Source of the DNA: CAYVBW01 sp964588685
GTDB taxonomy: Bacteria; Patescibacteriota; Microgenomatia; UBA1400; PJMF01
Assembly: GCA_964588685.1 (NCBI GenBank)
Contig: CAZPQG010000005.1
Span: 1-64,000 of the forward strand
Length of the DNA: 64,000 nt
Direction of reading: 5' to 3'
The notes beneath the pieces are model-generated. The model was given only the letters and a program-made list of their open reading frames with translations. It did no database searches and had not been told where the DNA came from. Both the position numbers and the translations under genes were made by a program. Numbering within the stretch: the stretch's first letter is position 1; every line of letters starts with the position of its first letter. This document shows positions 16,377 to 24,716 of the stretch, in pieces.

Positions 16377-17681
16377 ATGGCAGCGGCTGTTCAAAGTTTT
16401 CACACTCTTCCCAACAAGCTTTCCGGCGCTAATGCTAATGCTGACACCGTCGCTGCTTCTGCTTCAGCAGCTCTTACGCGTAAACAACACCATACAGCCT
16501 TGATTTCTGTGAACGGAATTGGTCCGAAAACTTTTTTTAATATTTTACAACACCTGAAAATTAACCAAATCTCTTGGCAGGAGTTTTGGGTCAATCAGGA
16601 TCAAATTTGGGCTAAAATGCGTTTATCAAAAAAGATTGCTTCATCAATTAAAAAGTTTAAAAAAGAGCATACAATTAGTTCTTTTTGGCAGCTATTGCAG
16701 CGCAAAAATATTTCGGTCATTACTTTTCAGGATCAGTCCTATCCTTGGTTGCTGAAACAAACTGATGCCTATCCACCGGTGCTATTTGTGAAGGGTGATA
16801 TTAAACTCTGCGCCAAACTGCCCATTGCCGTCATTGGCACCAGGCGCATGACTGCTTACGGTAAAATGGTGACCACTAAAATCAGCCAAGAATTAACAGC
16901 GCACGGTGCGGCAGTGGTGTCAGGCTTTATGTATGGGGTAGATGTTCAAGCCCAGCAAATAGCTCTTCAGGCCGGCGGCGCCACAGTCGGGGTGTTAGGT
17001 TTTGGCTTTGATCATATTTACCCGCGTCGGCATAAAAGTATTATGAAACAGATGTTGCAAAGCAAGCAAGCAGTTTTTATCAGCGAATATCCGCCTGATG
17101 TTAAACCGGACCGCGGTACTTTCCCCAGGAGGAATCGTTTGATTGCGGGCTTATCTCTGGCAGTAGTAGTAACCGAAGCCGGACCCAAAAGCGGGACTCA
17201 GATTACAGTCGGCTATGCTTTAGATTACGGCCGTGATGTGTTTGCTGTTTCAGGTCCGGTTACTTCTCCTTACCATTTAGGAGTAAAGAAGATGCTAAAC
17301 CAAGGAGCGCTATTGATCGGCAGCGGGCAGGAGGTAATGGCTAACTTATCAGCCCGCCATTGGGGTGTAGCCAAACAAACTACCAAGTTGGTGCAGTCAC
17401 AAACAAATCAAGCTCGCCAAATTCAAACTCACCAAGCTCAACCAACAGAGCCAATCCAAACAACTCAACCACAAAAACTAGCTTTAACCGGTCTGCAGTT
17501 TAATCCGGTGCAAAAAAAGATTATGACAGCCCTGCGCACCACCACTCTTTCTACCCGGCAGTTAAGCCAGCAGCTTGAACTGGATGCAGTTGAGGTCAGC
17601 ACAGCCCTAATTGCTTTAGAATTAAGAGGTTTGGTGAAATGTTGTGCTCATCAATGGATCATAGTGCCATTGTCAAATTGA
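16377..17681 (+). CDS. dprA: DNA-processing protein DprA
   Basis: 434 aa. An N-terminal helix-hairpin-helix region (SVNGIGPKTFFNIL, about 43-56) is followed by the Rossmann-like DprA core (AVIGTRRMTAYG; GFMYGVDVQAQQIAL; PRRNRLIAGLS; SGTQITVGYAL). After a Gln/Thr-rich linker (about 345-375) comes a C-terminal winged-helix domain (LTGLQFNPVQKKIMTAL to the end). DprA binds incoming single-stranded DNA and loads RecA during transformation. With recR and radC in the window, this fits a cell able to take up DNA, although no com genes are visible here. The first about 35 residues are Ala-rich and poorly conserved. It ends in TGA. Confidence 0.93.
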   Translation: MAAAVQSFHTLPNKLSGANANADTVAASASAALTRKQHHTALISVNGIGPKTFFNILQHLKINQISWQEFWVNQDQIWAKMRLSKKIASSIKKFKKEHTISSFWQLLQRKNISVITFQDQSYPWLLKQTDAYPPVLFVKGDIKLCAKLPIAVIGTRRMTAYGKMVTTKISQELTAHGAAVVSGFMYGVDVQAQQIALQAGGATVGVLGFGFDHIYPRRHKSIMKQMLQSKQAVFISEYPPDVKPDRGTFPRRNRLIAGLSLAVVVTEAGPKSGTQITVGYALDYGRDVFAVSGPVTSPYHLGVKKMLNQGALLIGSGQEVMANLSARHWGVAKQTTKLVQSQTNQARQIQTHQAQPTEPIQTTQPQKLALTGLQFNPVQKKIMTALRTTTLSTRQLSQQLELDAVEVSTALIALELRGLVKCCAHQWIIVPLSN

Positions 17682-17723
17682 GTTATGTTAGTATAAACTA
17701 CATTGGAAAAGTTAAGCTGCCGG

Positions 17724-17753
17724 ACAGTGAGTAAAAACACAGTGAGTAAAAAT
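17724..17753. repeat. 15-bp tandem duplication (2 copies plus a partial third)
   Basis: ACAGTGAGTAAAAAC is followed directly by ACAGTGAGTAAAAAT. A degenerate third copy (GCTGAGTAAAAATG) follows near 17763. It lies in the dprA-topA spacer. Confidence 0.7.
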
Positions 17754-17872
17754 CATTGGGCTGCTGAGTAAAAATGCCTGCCCGGTGCAAAAATTGCTGC
17801 CCGGCTAAGCAGCACTCAAGAGATCAACAATAATAAACAAACCGGCAATAATAATTGTTAAAATAATGTTTT

Positions 17873-20008
17873 ATGAATTTAGTAATAGTAGAGTCACCAA
17901 CCAAAGCCCGTAAATTAACTGATTATTTGGGCAATAAATTTAAAATTGAGGCCTCAGTCGGCCATATCCGTGATTTGCCTAAAAGCAAATTAGGAGTTGA
18001 TCTGGAAAATGATTTTGAACCGACTTACACTATTCCCCACGGTAAGGGTAAGGTGGTGAAAAAACTGCAAAAAAGCGCCAAAGAAGCTGATGCCATTTAT
18101 TTAGCCATGGACCCGGACCGTGAAGGTGAGGCCATTGCCTGGCATGTAAAACATTTACTGCAGGAAGCCGGCCTAACAGATAAAGAATTGTTCAAGCGCA
18201 GTGTTTTTTTTGAGATCACCAAGCAGGCTGTCTTAGAAGCCATTGATGAACCGGGAGAAATTAATCGAGATTTAGTTGACGCCCAACAAGCCCGTCGAGT
18301 GCTGGACCGGCTGGTCGGTTACAAACTGTCACCAGTGTTGTGGCGTAAGGTGCGGCGCGGCTTGTCTGCCGGCCGGGTGCAATCAGTAGCTTTACGCTTG
18401 ATTGTTGAGCGCGAACGCGAACGAGAAGCCTTTGAACCGGATGAATACTGGGAGATTGATGTGGCCCTGGACACCGCTGACAGCCAAGTACCGGACAAAA
18501 TTTTTGTTGACGGTAAAGCTGTTGAAGACTTGCCGCTTGAAGTTTTAATGGCTGATTTAAAAAGAATTAATGATGATACCCAGGATATAAGCAGCGAAAA
18601 AGAAGCTGAGCCGGTTATTACCGATTTGAAACAAGCTGACTATAAAGTCGATGAAGTAGAGCGCAAAGAACGGCGTAAAAATAGTTATCCCCCTTTTACT
18701 ACCTCCACCTTGCAGCAAACCGCAGCCTACACTTTAGGCTTTTCTGCCAAGCAAACTATGATTTTAGCCCAGCAGTTATATGAGGAAGGGTTGATTACCT
18801 ATCATCGTACGGATGCTGTTAATTTAAGCTCCGGCGCTGTTAAGATGGCGCGTAATTTTATTAACGAAGAGTACGGAGATAAATATTTACCTAAAAAGCC
18901 GCGTGTTTTTAAAAGTAAATCAAAAACTGCTCAGGAAGCGCACGAAGCCATTCGCATCACTGATATTGGTATTACTAACAAGCAAGTCCCTGACCAGGGG
19001 GAAAAATTATCAGGCCGCCATGCCCGCTTGTATGATTTAATTTGGCGCCGTTTTGTGGCCAGCCAGATGACCCCGGCAGTTTATGACCAAACCAGTATTG
19101 TTATTGAGGCTGTTAACCCGGAGCACAAAGATACTGTTTACCAACTGCGAGCAGCCGGCTCAATTATGAAATTTCCCGGCTGGCGCAGATTATTTCCGGC
19201 CGGCCAAGATACACAATTACCTGAGGTGGAAGCGGGCCAGGCTTTAAATTATTTAGCAATTAACCCGCAGCAGAAATTTACTCAGCCGCCGGCACGCTAT
19301 AATGATGCTTCTTTAGTGAAGGAACTGGAAAAACGAGGCATTGGCCGGCCCAGCACTTATGCCAATATCATCTCAGTCATTCAAGCTCGAGCCTATGTGG
19401 AGCGGGAAAATAAATCATTTTTTCCGACTGCTATTGGCTACACTGTCAACGATTTTTTATTGGAGCACTTTCCCGGAGTAATGGATTATGATTTTACAGC
19501 TGAGATGGAAGAAGATTTAGACCGCATTGCGCGGGGTGAAAAAGAATGGCGAAAAGTGGTGGCTGCTTTTTGGGAACCGATGGCTGACAAAGTTGAAGAT
19601 GTTATTGAAAATGCTGAACGCACCCAGATTCCGGTTGAGAAAACAGGTGAAAAATGTCCGTTGTGCGGTGAAGAAGAAGGCGGAGAAATAGTACTGCGCA
19701 CCGGTAAATACGGCAAATTTAAAAGTTGCAGTCGTTATCCGGACTGTGAATATACAGACGACTATACTGAAACTTTAGATGATCGACCCTGCCCCTTATG
19801 CAGTGAGGGCACTATTGTCATTAAAAATACCCGTTGGGGCAAGAAGTTTTACGGCTGCAGTCGTTATCCGGATTGTGATTGGGCCAGTTGGAAAAAACCT
19901 GAGCCCGGTTTAAAAGTCAGTGAGGAAGAATGGGCTGAGATTCAGAAGAAAAAAGAAGCTCGCAAAGCAGCTCGCAAGAAAGCTAAAGCCAAGAAGAAAG
20001 GCAAGTAG
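17873..20008 (+). CDS. topA: DNA topoisomerase I
   Basis: 711 aa. The TOPRIM domain begins at the N-terminus (VIVESPTKARKL; AMDPDREGEAIAWH). The catalytic Tyr is Y310 in GLITYHRTDAVNLS; most bacterial enzymes read ITYMRTDS here. GRPSTYANIISVI and FTAEMEEDLDRIARGE are further family landmarks. Two four-Cys zinc ribbons (CPLC--C-YPDC and CPLC--C-YPDC, about 598-675) and a Lys/Ala-rich basic tail end the protein. It relaxes negative supercoils behind transcription and replication. A TAAAAT box eight bases before the ATG suggests a leaderless transcript. Confidence 0.96.
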   Translation: MNLVIVESPTKARKLTDYLGNKFKIEASVGHIRDLPKSKLGVDLENDFEPTYTIPHGKGKVVKKLQKSAKEADAIYLAMDPDREGEAIAWHVKHLLQEAGLTDKELFKRSVFFEITKQAVLEAIDEPGEINRDLVDAQQARRVLDRLVGYKLSPVLWRKVRRGLSAGRVQSVALRLIVEREREREAFEPDEYWEIDVALDTADSQVPDKIFVDGKAVEDLPLEVLMADLKRINDDTQDISSEKEAEPVITDLKQADYKVDEVERKERRKNSYPPFTTSTLQQTAAYTLGFSAKQTMILAQQLYEEGLITYHRTDAVNLSSGAVKMARNFINEEYGDKYLPKKPRVFKSKSKTAQEAHEAIRITDIGITNKQVPDQGEKLSGRHARLYDLIWRRFVASQMTPAVYDQTSIVIEAVNPEHKDTVYQLRAAGSIMKFPGWRRLFPAGQDTQLPEVEAGQALNYLAINPQQKFTQPPARYNDASLVKELEKRGIGRPSTYANIISVIQARAYVERENKSFFPTAIGYTVNDFLLEHFPGVMDYDFTAEMEEDLDRIARGEKEWRKVVAAFWEPMADKVEDVIENAERTQIPVEKTGEKCPLCGEEEGGEIVLRTGKYGKFKSCSRYPDCEYTDDYTETLDDRPCPLCSEGTIVIKNTRWGKKFYGCSRYPDCDWASWKKPEPGLKVSEEEWAEIQKKKEARKAARKKAKAKKKGK

Positions 20009-20176
20009 AACCAATAGCTGTTAAGAGTATTTAAAAAAGCAGCCCACAGCTTTTAAATTTATTACACTTAGTTTCAACAGCAGTCCATCAATCAACAATC
20101 CATAGTAATAAGCATAATTGATGTTTTAGACAATGTTTTTTATGACAAACAATAATAATTATTTTTAATTCTAAGT

Positions 20177-20788
20177 ATGAAGATTGCGGTTTTTGGCGGA
20201 GCTTTTGACCCTCCGCATTTAGGTCATCTTCAAATTATCAAAACTTTGTTTCAACAAGAAGTTGCAGACGAAGTGTGGCTGGTGCCGACAGGTATTCACG
20301 ACTTTGACAAACAGATGCAGCCTGCTCGACATCGCATTACTATGCTGAAACTGTTAATTGAGGCTGCGCCTGACCGGGTGCAAGATAAAATTAAGATTAA
20401 TCGCTGTGAGCTGGAACGCGGCGGAGTCAGTCAAACTTATGATACTTTAGCCGAGCTAGCCGGCCGGCATCCACAACATCAGCTTTCTTGGGTCATGGGT
20501 TCTGATAATTTAGCTAAATTCCATGTGTGGGAAAATTATCAACGCTTGTTGACTGAATTTTTAGTTTATATTTATCCCCGTCTAGGTTTTGCTCTGCAGC
20601 CAATGTACACCGGCATGATTCCTTTAACAGGCGTGGAGCGCATCAAGGTTTCTTCAACTAAGATAAAAGAACTATTGCAGTCGGCAGAAGTGGAGAATCC
20701 GGCTGCCAAACAAGTCAGGAACCAATTAAATGAATTATTACCGGCAGAAATTTTAAAACATATTAAAGATGAATCGCTTTATCAATAA
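20177..20788 (+). CDS. nadD: Nicotinate-nucleotide adenylyltransferase
   Basis: 203 aa. It transfers AMP to nicotinate mononucleotide in NAD synthesis. The nucleotidyltransferase motif GGAFDPPHLGH is at residues 7-17 and the second motif, VSSTKIKELL, is near 157-166 (usually ISSTxIR). WVMGSDNL is the substrate-binding loop. No other NAD gene is nearby. A TTTAAT box lies seven bases before the ATG and no Shine-Dalgarno is present. Confidence 0.93.
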   Translation: MKIAVFGGAFDPPHLGHLQIIKTLFQQEVADEVWLVPTGIHDFDKQMQPARHRITMLKLLIEAAPDRVQDKIKINRCELERGGVSQTYDTLAELAGRHPQHQLSWVMGSDNLAKFHVWENYQRLLTEFLVYIYPRLGFALQPMYTGMIPLTGVERIKVSSTKIKELLQSAEVENPAAKQVRNQLNELLPAEILKHIKDESLYQ

Positions 20789-20859
20789 ACTTTAGTTAAA
20801 ATTAGTATTGATTTTAATTTTTCAATCTATAATAAAATCAAATTGCGGAAAGGAAGTTG

Positions 20860-21162
20860 ATGGCGCAGGCAAAATACAAACAATATTATCAAAAAATGAT
20901 GGCAGAGAATGAGGCCTTGTTTGCCCGTTTTCGCCAAGTACATGAGCAGTATCGACAGAATAAAGCTAAACATCAACCTGAGTTTGATAAGATTGGCCAA
21001 AAGGTGACGACCTTAATTCGTGATTGGGATAAAAGACTCTGTTCAGCCATGGGCAAAACCCGCTATGCTCATTATTCGCATGCGGTGTCAGAAAAGTTTT
21101 GGAATTTAGTTAGGGAAGAATTTGATCAAATTGATATGGTTGGTGTTAAAATTGAACAGTAA
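20860..21162 (+). CDS. Conserved-looking small hypothetical protein
   Basis: 100 aa, helical, rich in Lys, Gln, Phe, Tyr and Trp, with no signal peptide or membrane segment. The core DKIGQKVTTLIRDWDKRLC and HYSHAVSEKFWNLVREEFD looks like a compact helical bundle, but I do not recognise the family. The start is placed at ATG 20860 behind AAAGGAAG; a TTG sits one codon upstream. It lies 71 bp after nadD on the same strand and may be co-transcribed. Confidence 0.7.
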   Translation: MAQAKYKQYYQKMMAENEALFARFRQVHEQYRQNKAKHQPEFDKIGQKVTTLIRDWDKRLCSAMGKTRYAHYSHAVSEKFWNLVREEFDQIDMVGVKIEQ

Positions 21163-21275
21163 AAATATAGATATTGAAATAATATAGATGTTTATTCTGA
21201 TAATTTTGAGGTAAATTTAAGAAGACTTATTTTGCATCTGCAATAGTTAACTATTATTAATTACTAATCACTACT

Positions 21276-21395
21276 ATGGCACAACACAAAAAGCAACCAC
21301 AAAGCACAGCTGACGGCTATTATTCTGAAGACGAATTAAGTTTTGACAGCGATGAGCTGGATCTAAGCTTTTTAGATGACGAGGACGAAGAGTAG
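21276..21395 (+). CDS. Putative 39-aa acidic protein
   Basis: An ATG-TAG frame encoding a basic/Gln-rich start (AQHKKQPQ) followed by a strongly acidic C-terminal two-thirds with alternating Asp/Glu, Leu and Ser (SEDELSFDSDELDLSFLD). It sits between two co-directional genes, 55 bp before the GT4 start. No Shine-Dalgarno was seen. The sequence bias is unlike random AT-rich translation, but expression is unproven. Confidence 0.45.
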   Translation: MAQHKKQPQSTADGYYSEDELSFDSDELDLSFLDDEDEE

Positions 21396-21450
21396 AGCTC
21401 GAAATTTTAGCGGTGCTGCATTTACTAATTTCCAGGCCTGCTTTAATTTT

Positions 21451-22761
21451 ATGAAACTTGCTTTGGTTGTTCCTCATATTTTTATGAACCAGGAGCTGCT
21501 GCCTCGGGTTATTTTTTCGCCCGGACAGTTGGCTTTAACTTTAAGTCATGGTTTGGCTGAGCTGGGTCATGAAGTTACGCTTTTCACTCCCGGTTCAGTG
21601 GCTGATTTGCTTGAAAGCAATCATGTCCATAATGTAACTGCTGATTTAGCTTTTTTTGCAGCAGAGCTGGAGCAGCGGCAAGATGATTATCTGGCATTAT
21701 TGAAAAAGCACCCCTTAACTTTTATTACTTTGTCGCGCCAAGTGCAGTCGGAATTAACAGCCCAAGCTTATCAGTTGGCTAACGAGGGTCGATTTGATCT
21801 GGTCCATGTGTGGTGTAATGAAGAAGAGCATGCTGTGATTAACGCCCGCTTTTGTCAAAAGCCGGTTGTTTTTAATCACCATGAGCCGTTTAACTTTTTA
21901 GTGCGCTATCGTTCTATTTTTCCCAAATACGCTGCTTTAAATTGGATTTCTATCTCTTTTGCCCAGCGGCAAACTTTTGCGCAGCAGCAGGCTTTTACCG
22001 AACAAGCAAGAGAGGAGCGGCAGGCGGGCAGTTTGCAGCAGCGAAGCCAACAATTACCGGCAGTAAATTGGGTAGGCAATGTCTATCACGGCCTGAATCT
22101 TCAACAGTTTCAGTTTAATTCTCAACCTAAAGACTATTTATTGTATATGGGTCGAGTTATCCGGCCCAAGGGTGTACATTATGCTATTGTCTGCGCCAAA
22201 CAGCTGCAAATGAAATTGAAGATTGCCGGCAAACATTATGCCGGCCACAGTAAGGACCAGTATTGGCAGGAGTTTGTTGAACCGGAGTTGGACCATGATC
22301 TAATTGAGTATGTCGGCTATATTAAAGAGCAGTGTGTAAAGCAAAAATTATTGGGCCAGGCTCAGGTTTTACTGATGCCTTCAATTTGGCAGGAGCCGTT
22401 TGGCTTGGTGATGTTGGAAGCCATGGCTTGCGGCACACCGATCGCTGGTTTTGAAGAAGGCGCTGTGGCTGAAGTGGTGAAGCCTAAAAAAAGCGGCGCT
22501 TTAGCAGCCTATCAGGCGGAAGAAAAAGTATTTAAAAACGGTAAAGCAGTCAATAAAAGTTGGCAGCAGCTGCAGCAAGATTCTCAATTTCAAGAAAATG
22601 TAAAAGCATTGGCTCAGGCCGCAGCACAAGCCAAGCAAGTTGATCGAGCCGGCTGCAGAGCTTATTTTGCCGCCAATTTTTCCAGCCAACAGATGTGTCA
22701 AGGCTATGAGCAGATTTATAAAAAGTTAATTGACAAGCAAAACAATAAAAATAGAAGTTAG
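21451..22761 (+). CDS. Family 4 glycosyltransferase (GT-B)
   Basis: 436 aa from ATG 21451; the frame is open further upstream without a sensible start. The N-terminal domain begins KLALVVPHIF and contains the glycine-rich acceptor loop region (SPGQLALTLSHGLAELGHEV). The C-terminal domain has YMGRVIRPKGVHYAI (first strand of the donor domain), KIAGKH, and the E-x7-E motif EPFGLVMLEAMACGTP (about 333-348), which binds the nucleotide-sugar. These retaining enzymes build surface polysaccharide or glycolipid. No neighbouring sugar gene shows the substrate. Confidence 0.9.
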   Translation: MKLALVVPHIFMNQELLPRVIFSPGQLALTLSHGLAELGHEVTLFTPGSVADLLESNHVHNVTADLAFFAAELEQRQDDYLALLKKHPLTFITLSRQVQSELTAQAYQLANEGRFDLVHVWCNEEEHAVINARFCQKPVVFNHHEPFNFLVRYRSIFPKYAALNWISISFAQRQTFAQQQAFTEQAREERQAGSLQQRSQQLPAVNWVGNVYHGLNLQQFQFNSQPKDYLLYMGRVIRPKGVHYAIVCAKQLQMKLKIAGKHYAGHSKDQYWQEFVEPELDHDLIEYVGYIKEQCVKQKLLGQAQVLLMPSIWQEPFGLVMLEAMACGTPIAGFEEGAVAEVVKPKKSGALAAYQAEEKVFKNGKAVNKSWQQLQQDSQFQENVKALAQAAAQAKQVDRAGCRAYFAANFSSQQMCQGYEQIYKKLIDKQNNKNRS

Positions 22762-22859
22762 ATAACTGAAAAACGTAGAAAATTGAGTTTTAGAGAGCTG
22801 GAAAATACAGAGAATTGGGGAAAATAGAGAGCTGTAAAAGCGTTAATACGGCAGAAACA

Positions 22860-23657
22860 TCAAATCACCACCAAGTCTGCTTTAATATGCGGGTGAGATT
22901 CATAATTTACCAGCTTAAAATCATTAATCGTAAAGTCGTCAATATCTTTCACTTCAGGATTAACCCACAATAGGGGCCTTTTTTTTGGCTTTCTGTGAAT
23001 TTGCTCCTCGGCTTGCCGTAAATGATTTTTATATAGATGCAAGTCGCCGATCGTATGCACAAACTCGCGCGCTTCCAAGCCTGTTACTTGAGCCACCATC
23101 AACAGTAATAGTGAATATTGACTTATATTAAAGGGTAGACCTAAAAAAGCGTCAGCGCTGCGTTGATACAACTGCAAGCGTAATTTACCCTTAGTGACGT
23201 TGAATTGAAAAAAAGTGTGACACGGAGGCAGCCTCATTTCGTCAAGTTGAGCCGGATTCCAAGCTGAAACCAGCATAGCTTTGGAATAAGGCTGGGTTTT
23301 TATTTCTTGGATAACATTTTTAAGCTGATCAATATGGCCGCCCTCATAATCAGGCCATTTTCGCCATTGATAGCCGTAAACCGGTCCCAGCTCACCATCT
23401 TCTTCAGCAAAATCATCCCAATAGTGAATTTTTTTCTCTTGCAGCGGTTTTATATTAGTGCTGCCTGATACAAACCATAATAGTTCATTGGTCATGGTCT
23501 TAAAAGGCATTTTTTTTGTGGTTAGAATGGGAAAACCACGCCGGAAGTCAAAACGCATTTGATAGCCAAAAGTGCTTTTGATGTCGTGTACACCGCGAGT
23601 TTTTTTACTTTTGCCGTTTTCCAAAATGTGTTTGAGGGCTTGTAGGTATTGCTGCAT
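22860..23657 (-). CDS. thyA: Thymidylate synthase
   Basis: 265 aa from ATG 23657, close to the 264 aa of the classic enzyme. It methylates dUMP to dTMP using methylene-tetrahydrofolate. The active-site Cys is in LPPCHTFFQF. The folate/dUMP motifs QRSADAFLGLPFNISQY and the C-terminal KADLVVI are present, as is the phosphate-binding Arg region near the start (KKTRGVHDIKS). A DHFR-like enzyme (32723), dUTPase (33380) and thymidylate kinase (33915) elsewhere in the window complete the dTTP route. It ends in TGA. Confidence 0.97.
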   Translation of the reverse strand: MQQYLQALKHILENGKSKKTRGVHDIKSTFGYQMRFDFRRGFPILTTKKMPFKTMTNELLWFVSGSTNIKPLQEKKIHYWDDFAEEDGELGPVYGYQWRKWPDYEGGHIDQLKNVIQEIKTQPYSKAMLVSAWNPAQLDEMRLPPCHTFFQFNVTKGKLRLQLYQRSADAFLGLPFNISQYSLLLLMVAQVTGLEAREFVHTIGDLHLYKNHLRQAEEQIHRKPKKRPLLWVNPEVKDIDDFTINDFKLVNYESHPHIKADLVVI

Positions 23658-23781
23658 GGTGTTTAGTATAGCATTGTCAAACAAAGAATAAAACTGAGTT
23701 TAGAACTAAATAATTGTTTAAAAAAGAATGTTGATAAGCGATTTTTTTGCCGCTTGACCGTTATAGATTATGGGTATATAT

Positions 23782-23807
23782 TCATAATTAGTATTAACTA
23801 ATTATGA
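23782..23807. promoter_or_regulatory. Perfect inverted repeat before the DUF5320 gene
   Basis: 10-bp arms TCATAATTAG / CTAATTATGA around TATTAA, ending one base before the AAAGGAGG ribosome-binding site. It could be an operator or an mRNA hairpin controlling translation of the following gene. Confidence 0.5.
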
Positions 23808-23821
23808 CAAAGGAGGCAAAT

Positions 23822-24133
23822 ATGCCAGCATTAGATCAAACAGGACCAAGAGGTCAGGGGCCAATGACCGGTCGCGGCTTAGGTGCTTGCAATGATGGCC
23901 CGGGTTTAGGTATGGGGCGAGGAAGAGGCTATGGACAGGGTTTCGGACGAGGTTTAGCTAGAGGTTGGGGTAGAGGTTACCCTTGTTATTTGATAGGGCG
24001 TCATTTTTTTGCGCCGGAAAATCAAATAGCTATGCTAGAGCAGCAAAAAGCTATGATGGTAGAAGAAAAAGAGATGCTTGAGCGGGAGATTACAGCTGTA
24101 GACGAAGAAATTGAAGCTTTGCAAGAAGAATAA
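23822..24133 (+). CDS. DUF5320 family protein
   Basis: 103 aa from ATG 23822, placed by the perfect AAAGGAGG site just upstream; an in-frame ATG at 23804 lies before that site. The N-terminal TGPRGQGPMTGRGLG pattern and Gly/Arg/Tyr-rich middle (GRGYGQGFGRG) are characteristic of the DUF5320 family. The C-terminal 40 residues are a Glu/Met-rich coiled coil. In other organisms such genes are found close to DUF134 regulators and NifX/NifB-like iron-molybdenum cofactor-binding proteins. The DUF134 gene is indeed next, but no NifX-like gene is seen. The function is unknown. Confidence 0.85.
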   Translation: MPALDQTGPRGQGPMTGRGLGACNDGPGLGMGRGRGYGQGFGRGLARGWGRGYPCYLIGRHFFAPENQIAMLEQQKAMMVEEKEMLEREITAVDEEIEALQEE

Positions 24134-24176
24134 TATTTTATGTGCTGTAGTCAGTTCAATTTTTAGCTGATTGTGT

Positions 24177-24225
24177 AAAAACAGCCTGTGTTTATGCTAG
24201 AATAATTTTAAACCAGGCTGTTTTT
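24177..24225 (+). terminator. Intrinsic terminator after the DUF5320 gene
   Basis: AAAAACAGCCTG pairs with CAGGCTGTTTTT over a 25-nt loop, ending in a T-run, 44 bp past the stop codon. Confidence 0.7.
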
Positions 24226-24313
24226 GTGATTAGGTTACTTTTGGAAGCGTTAATCACAAAGGGCTGCCGATGAATTATACTGCTGTTAGTTTTTTAAATT
24301 TAATAATCACACT

Positions 24314-24595
24314 ATGCCGAGACCTAAACTTTGTAAAAGAATTAGATTTGATCCTGAAGTATGCTATTTTAAACCTAAAGGGGTTCCTTTACGCGAATTG
24401 CAAGTGGTAGAGTTATCTTTAGAAGAAGTTGAAGCTCTACGCTTAAAAAACATTAAAAATTTGTCACAAATAGAATGTGCTCAAAAAATGAACACTTCTC
24501 AGAGCACTGTGCAAAGAATTTTAAGCTCTGCTTATCAAAAAGTTTCACAAGCTTTAATTGAGGGCCAAGCCATTCGCATCAGTCAATCAGAGTAA
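24314..24595 (+). CDS. DUF134 (UPF0251) family DNA-binding protein
   Basis: 93 aa. The start MPRPKLCKRI is the family signature. The Cys-containing segment (EVCYFKPKGVPL) is followed by VVELSLEEVEALRLKN and a sigma-70-region-4-like helix-turn-helix (LSQIECAQKMNTSQSTVQRILSSAYQKV, about 53-80). It is expected to be a small transcription regulator, and a cluster of Cys residues in relatives suggests metal or redox sensing. Upstream, GTGATTA (24226) and TAATCAC (24251) form a spaced inverted repeat that could be its own operator. Confidence 0.9.
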   Translation: MPRPKLCKRIRFDPEVCYFKPKGVPLRELQVVELSLEEVEALRLKNIKNLSQIECAQKMNTSQSTVQRILSSAYQKVSQALIEGQAIRISQSE

Positions 24596-24716
24596 CAAAG
24601 TTGGCTAATTAGGTAAGAGAGTTAGCTAATCATTATGATAAGAATTTTGGCTAAGAGTAATCTTTGTTTTCATCTACTCAATTTTTAAACTAAACCTTTT
24701 TACTTTCCAATCAAAC

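Noticed and set aside
17679..17681. Recoded TGA (UGA as Gly) as in some CPR phyla
   Set aside because: TGA ends dprA, thyA, the APH-like kinase and the response regulator at the expected C-termini, and no in-frame TGA interrupts conserved genes.
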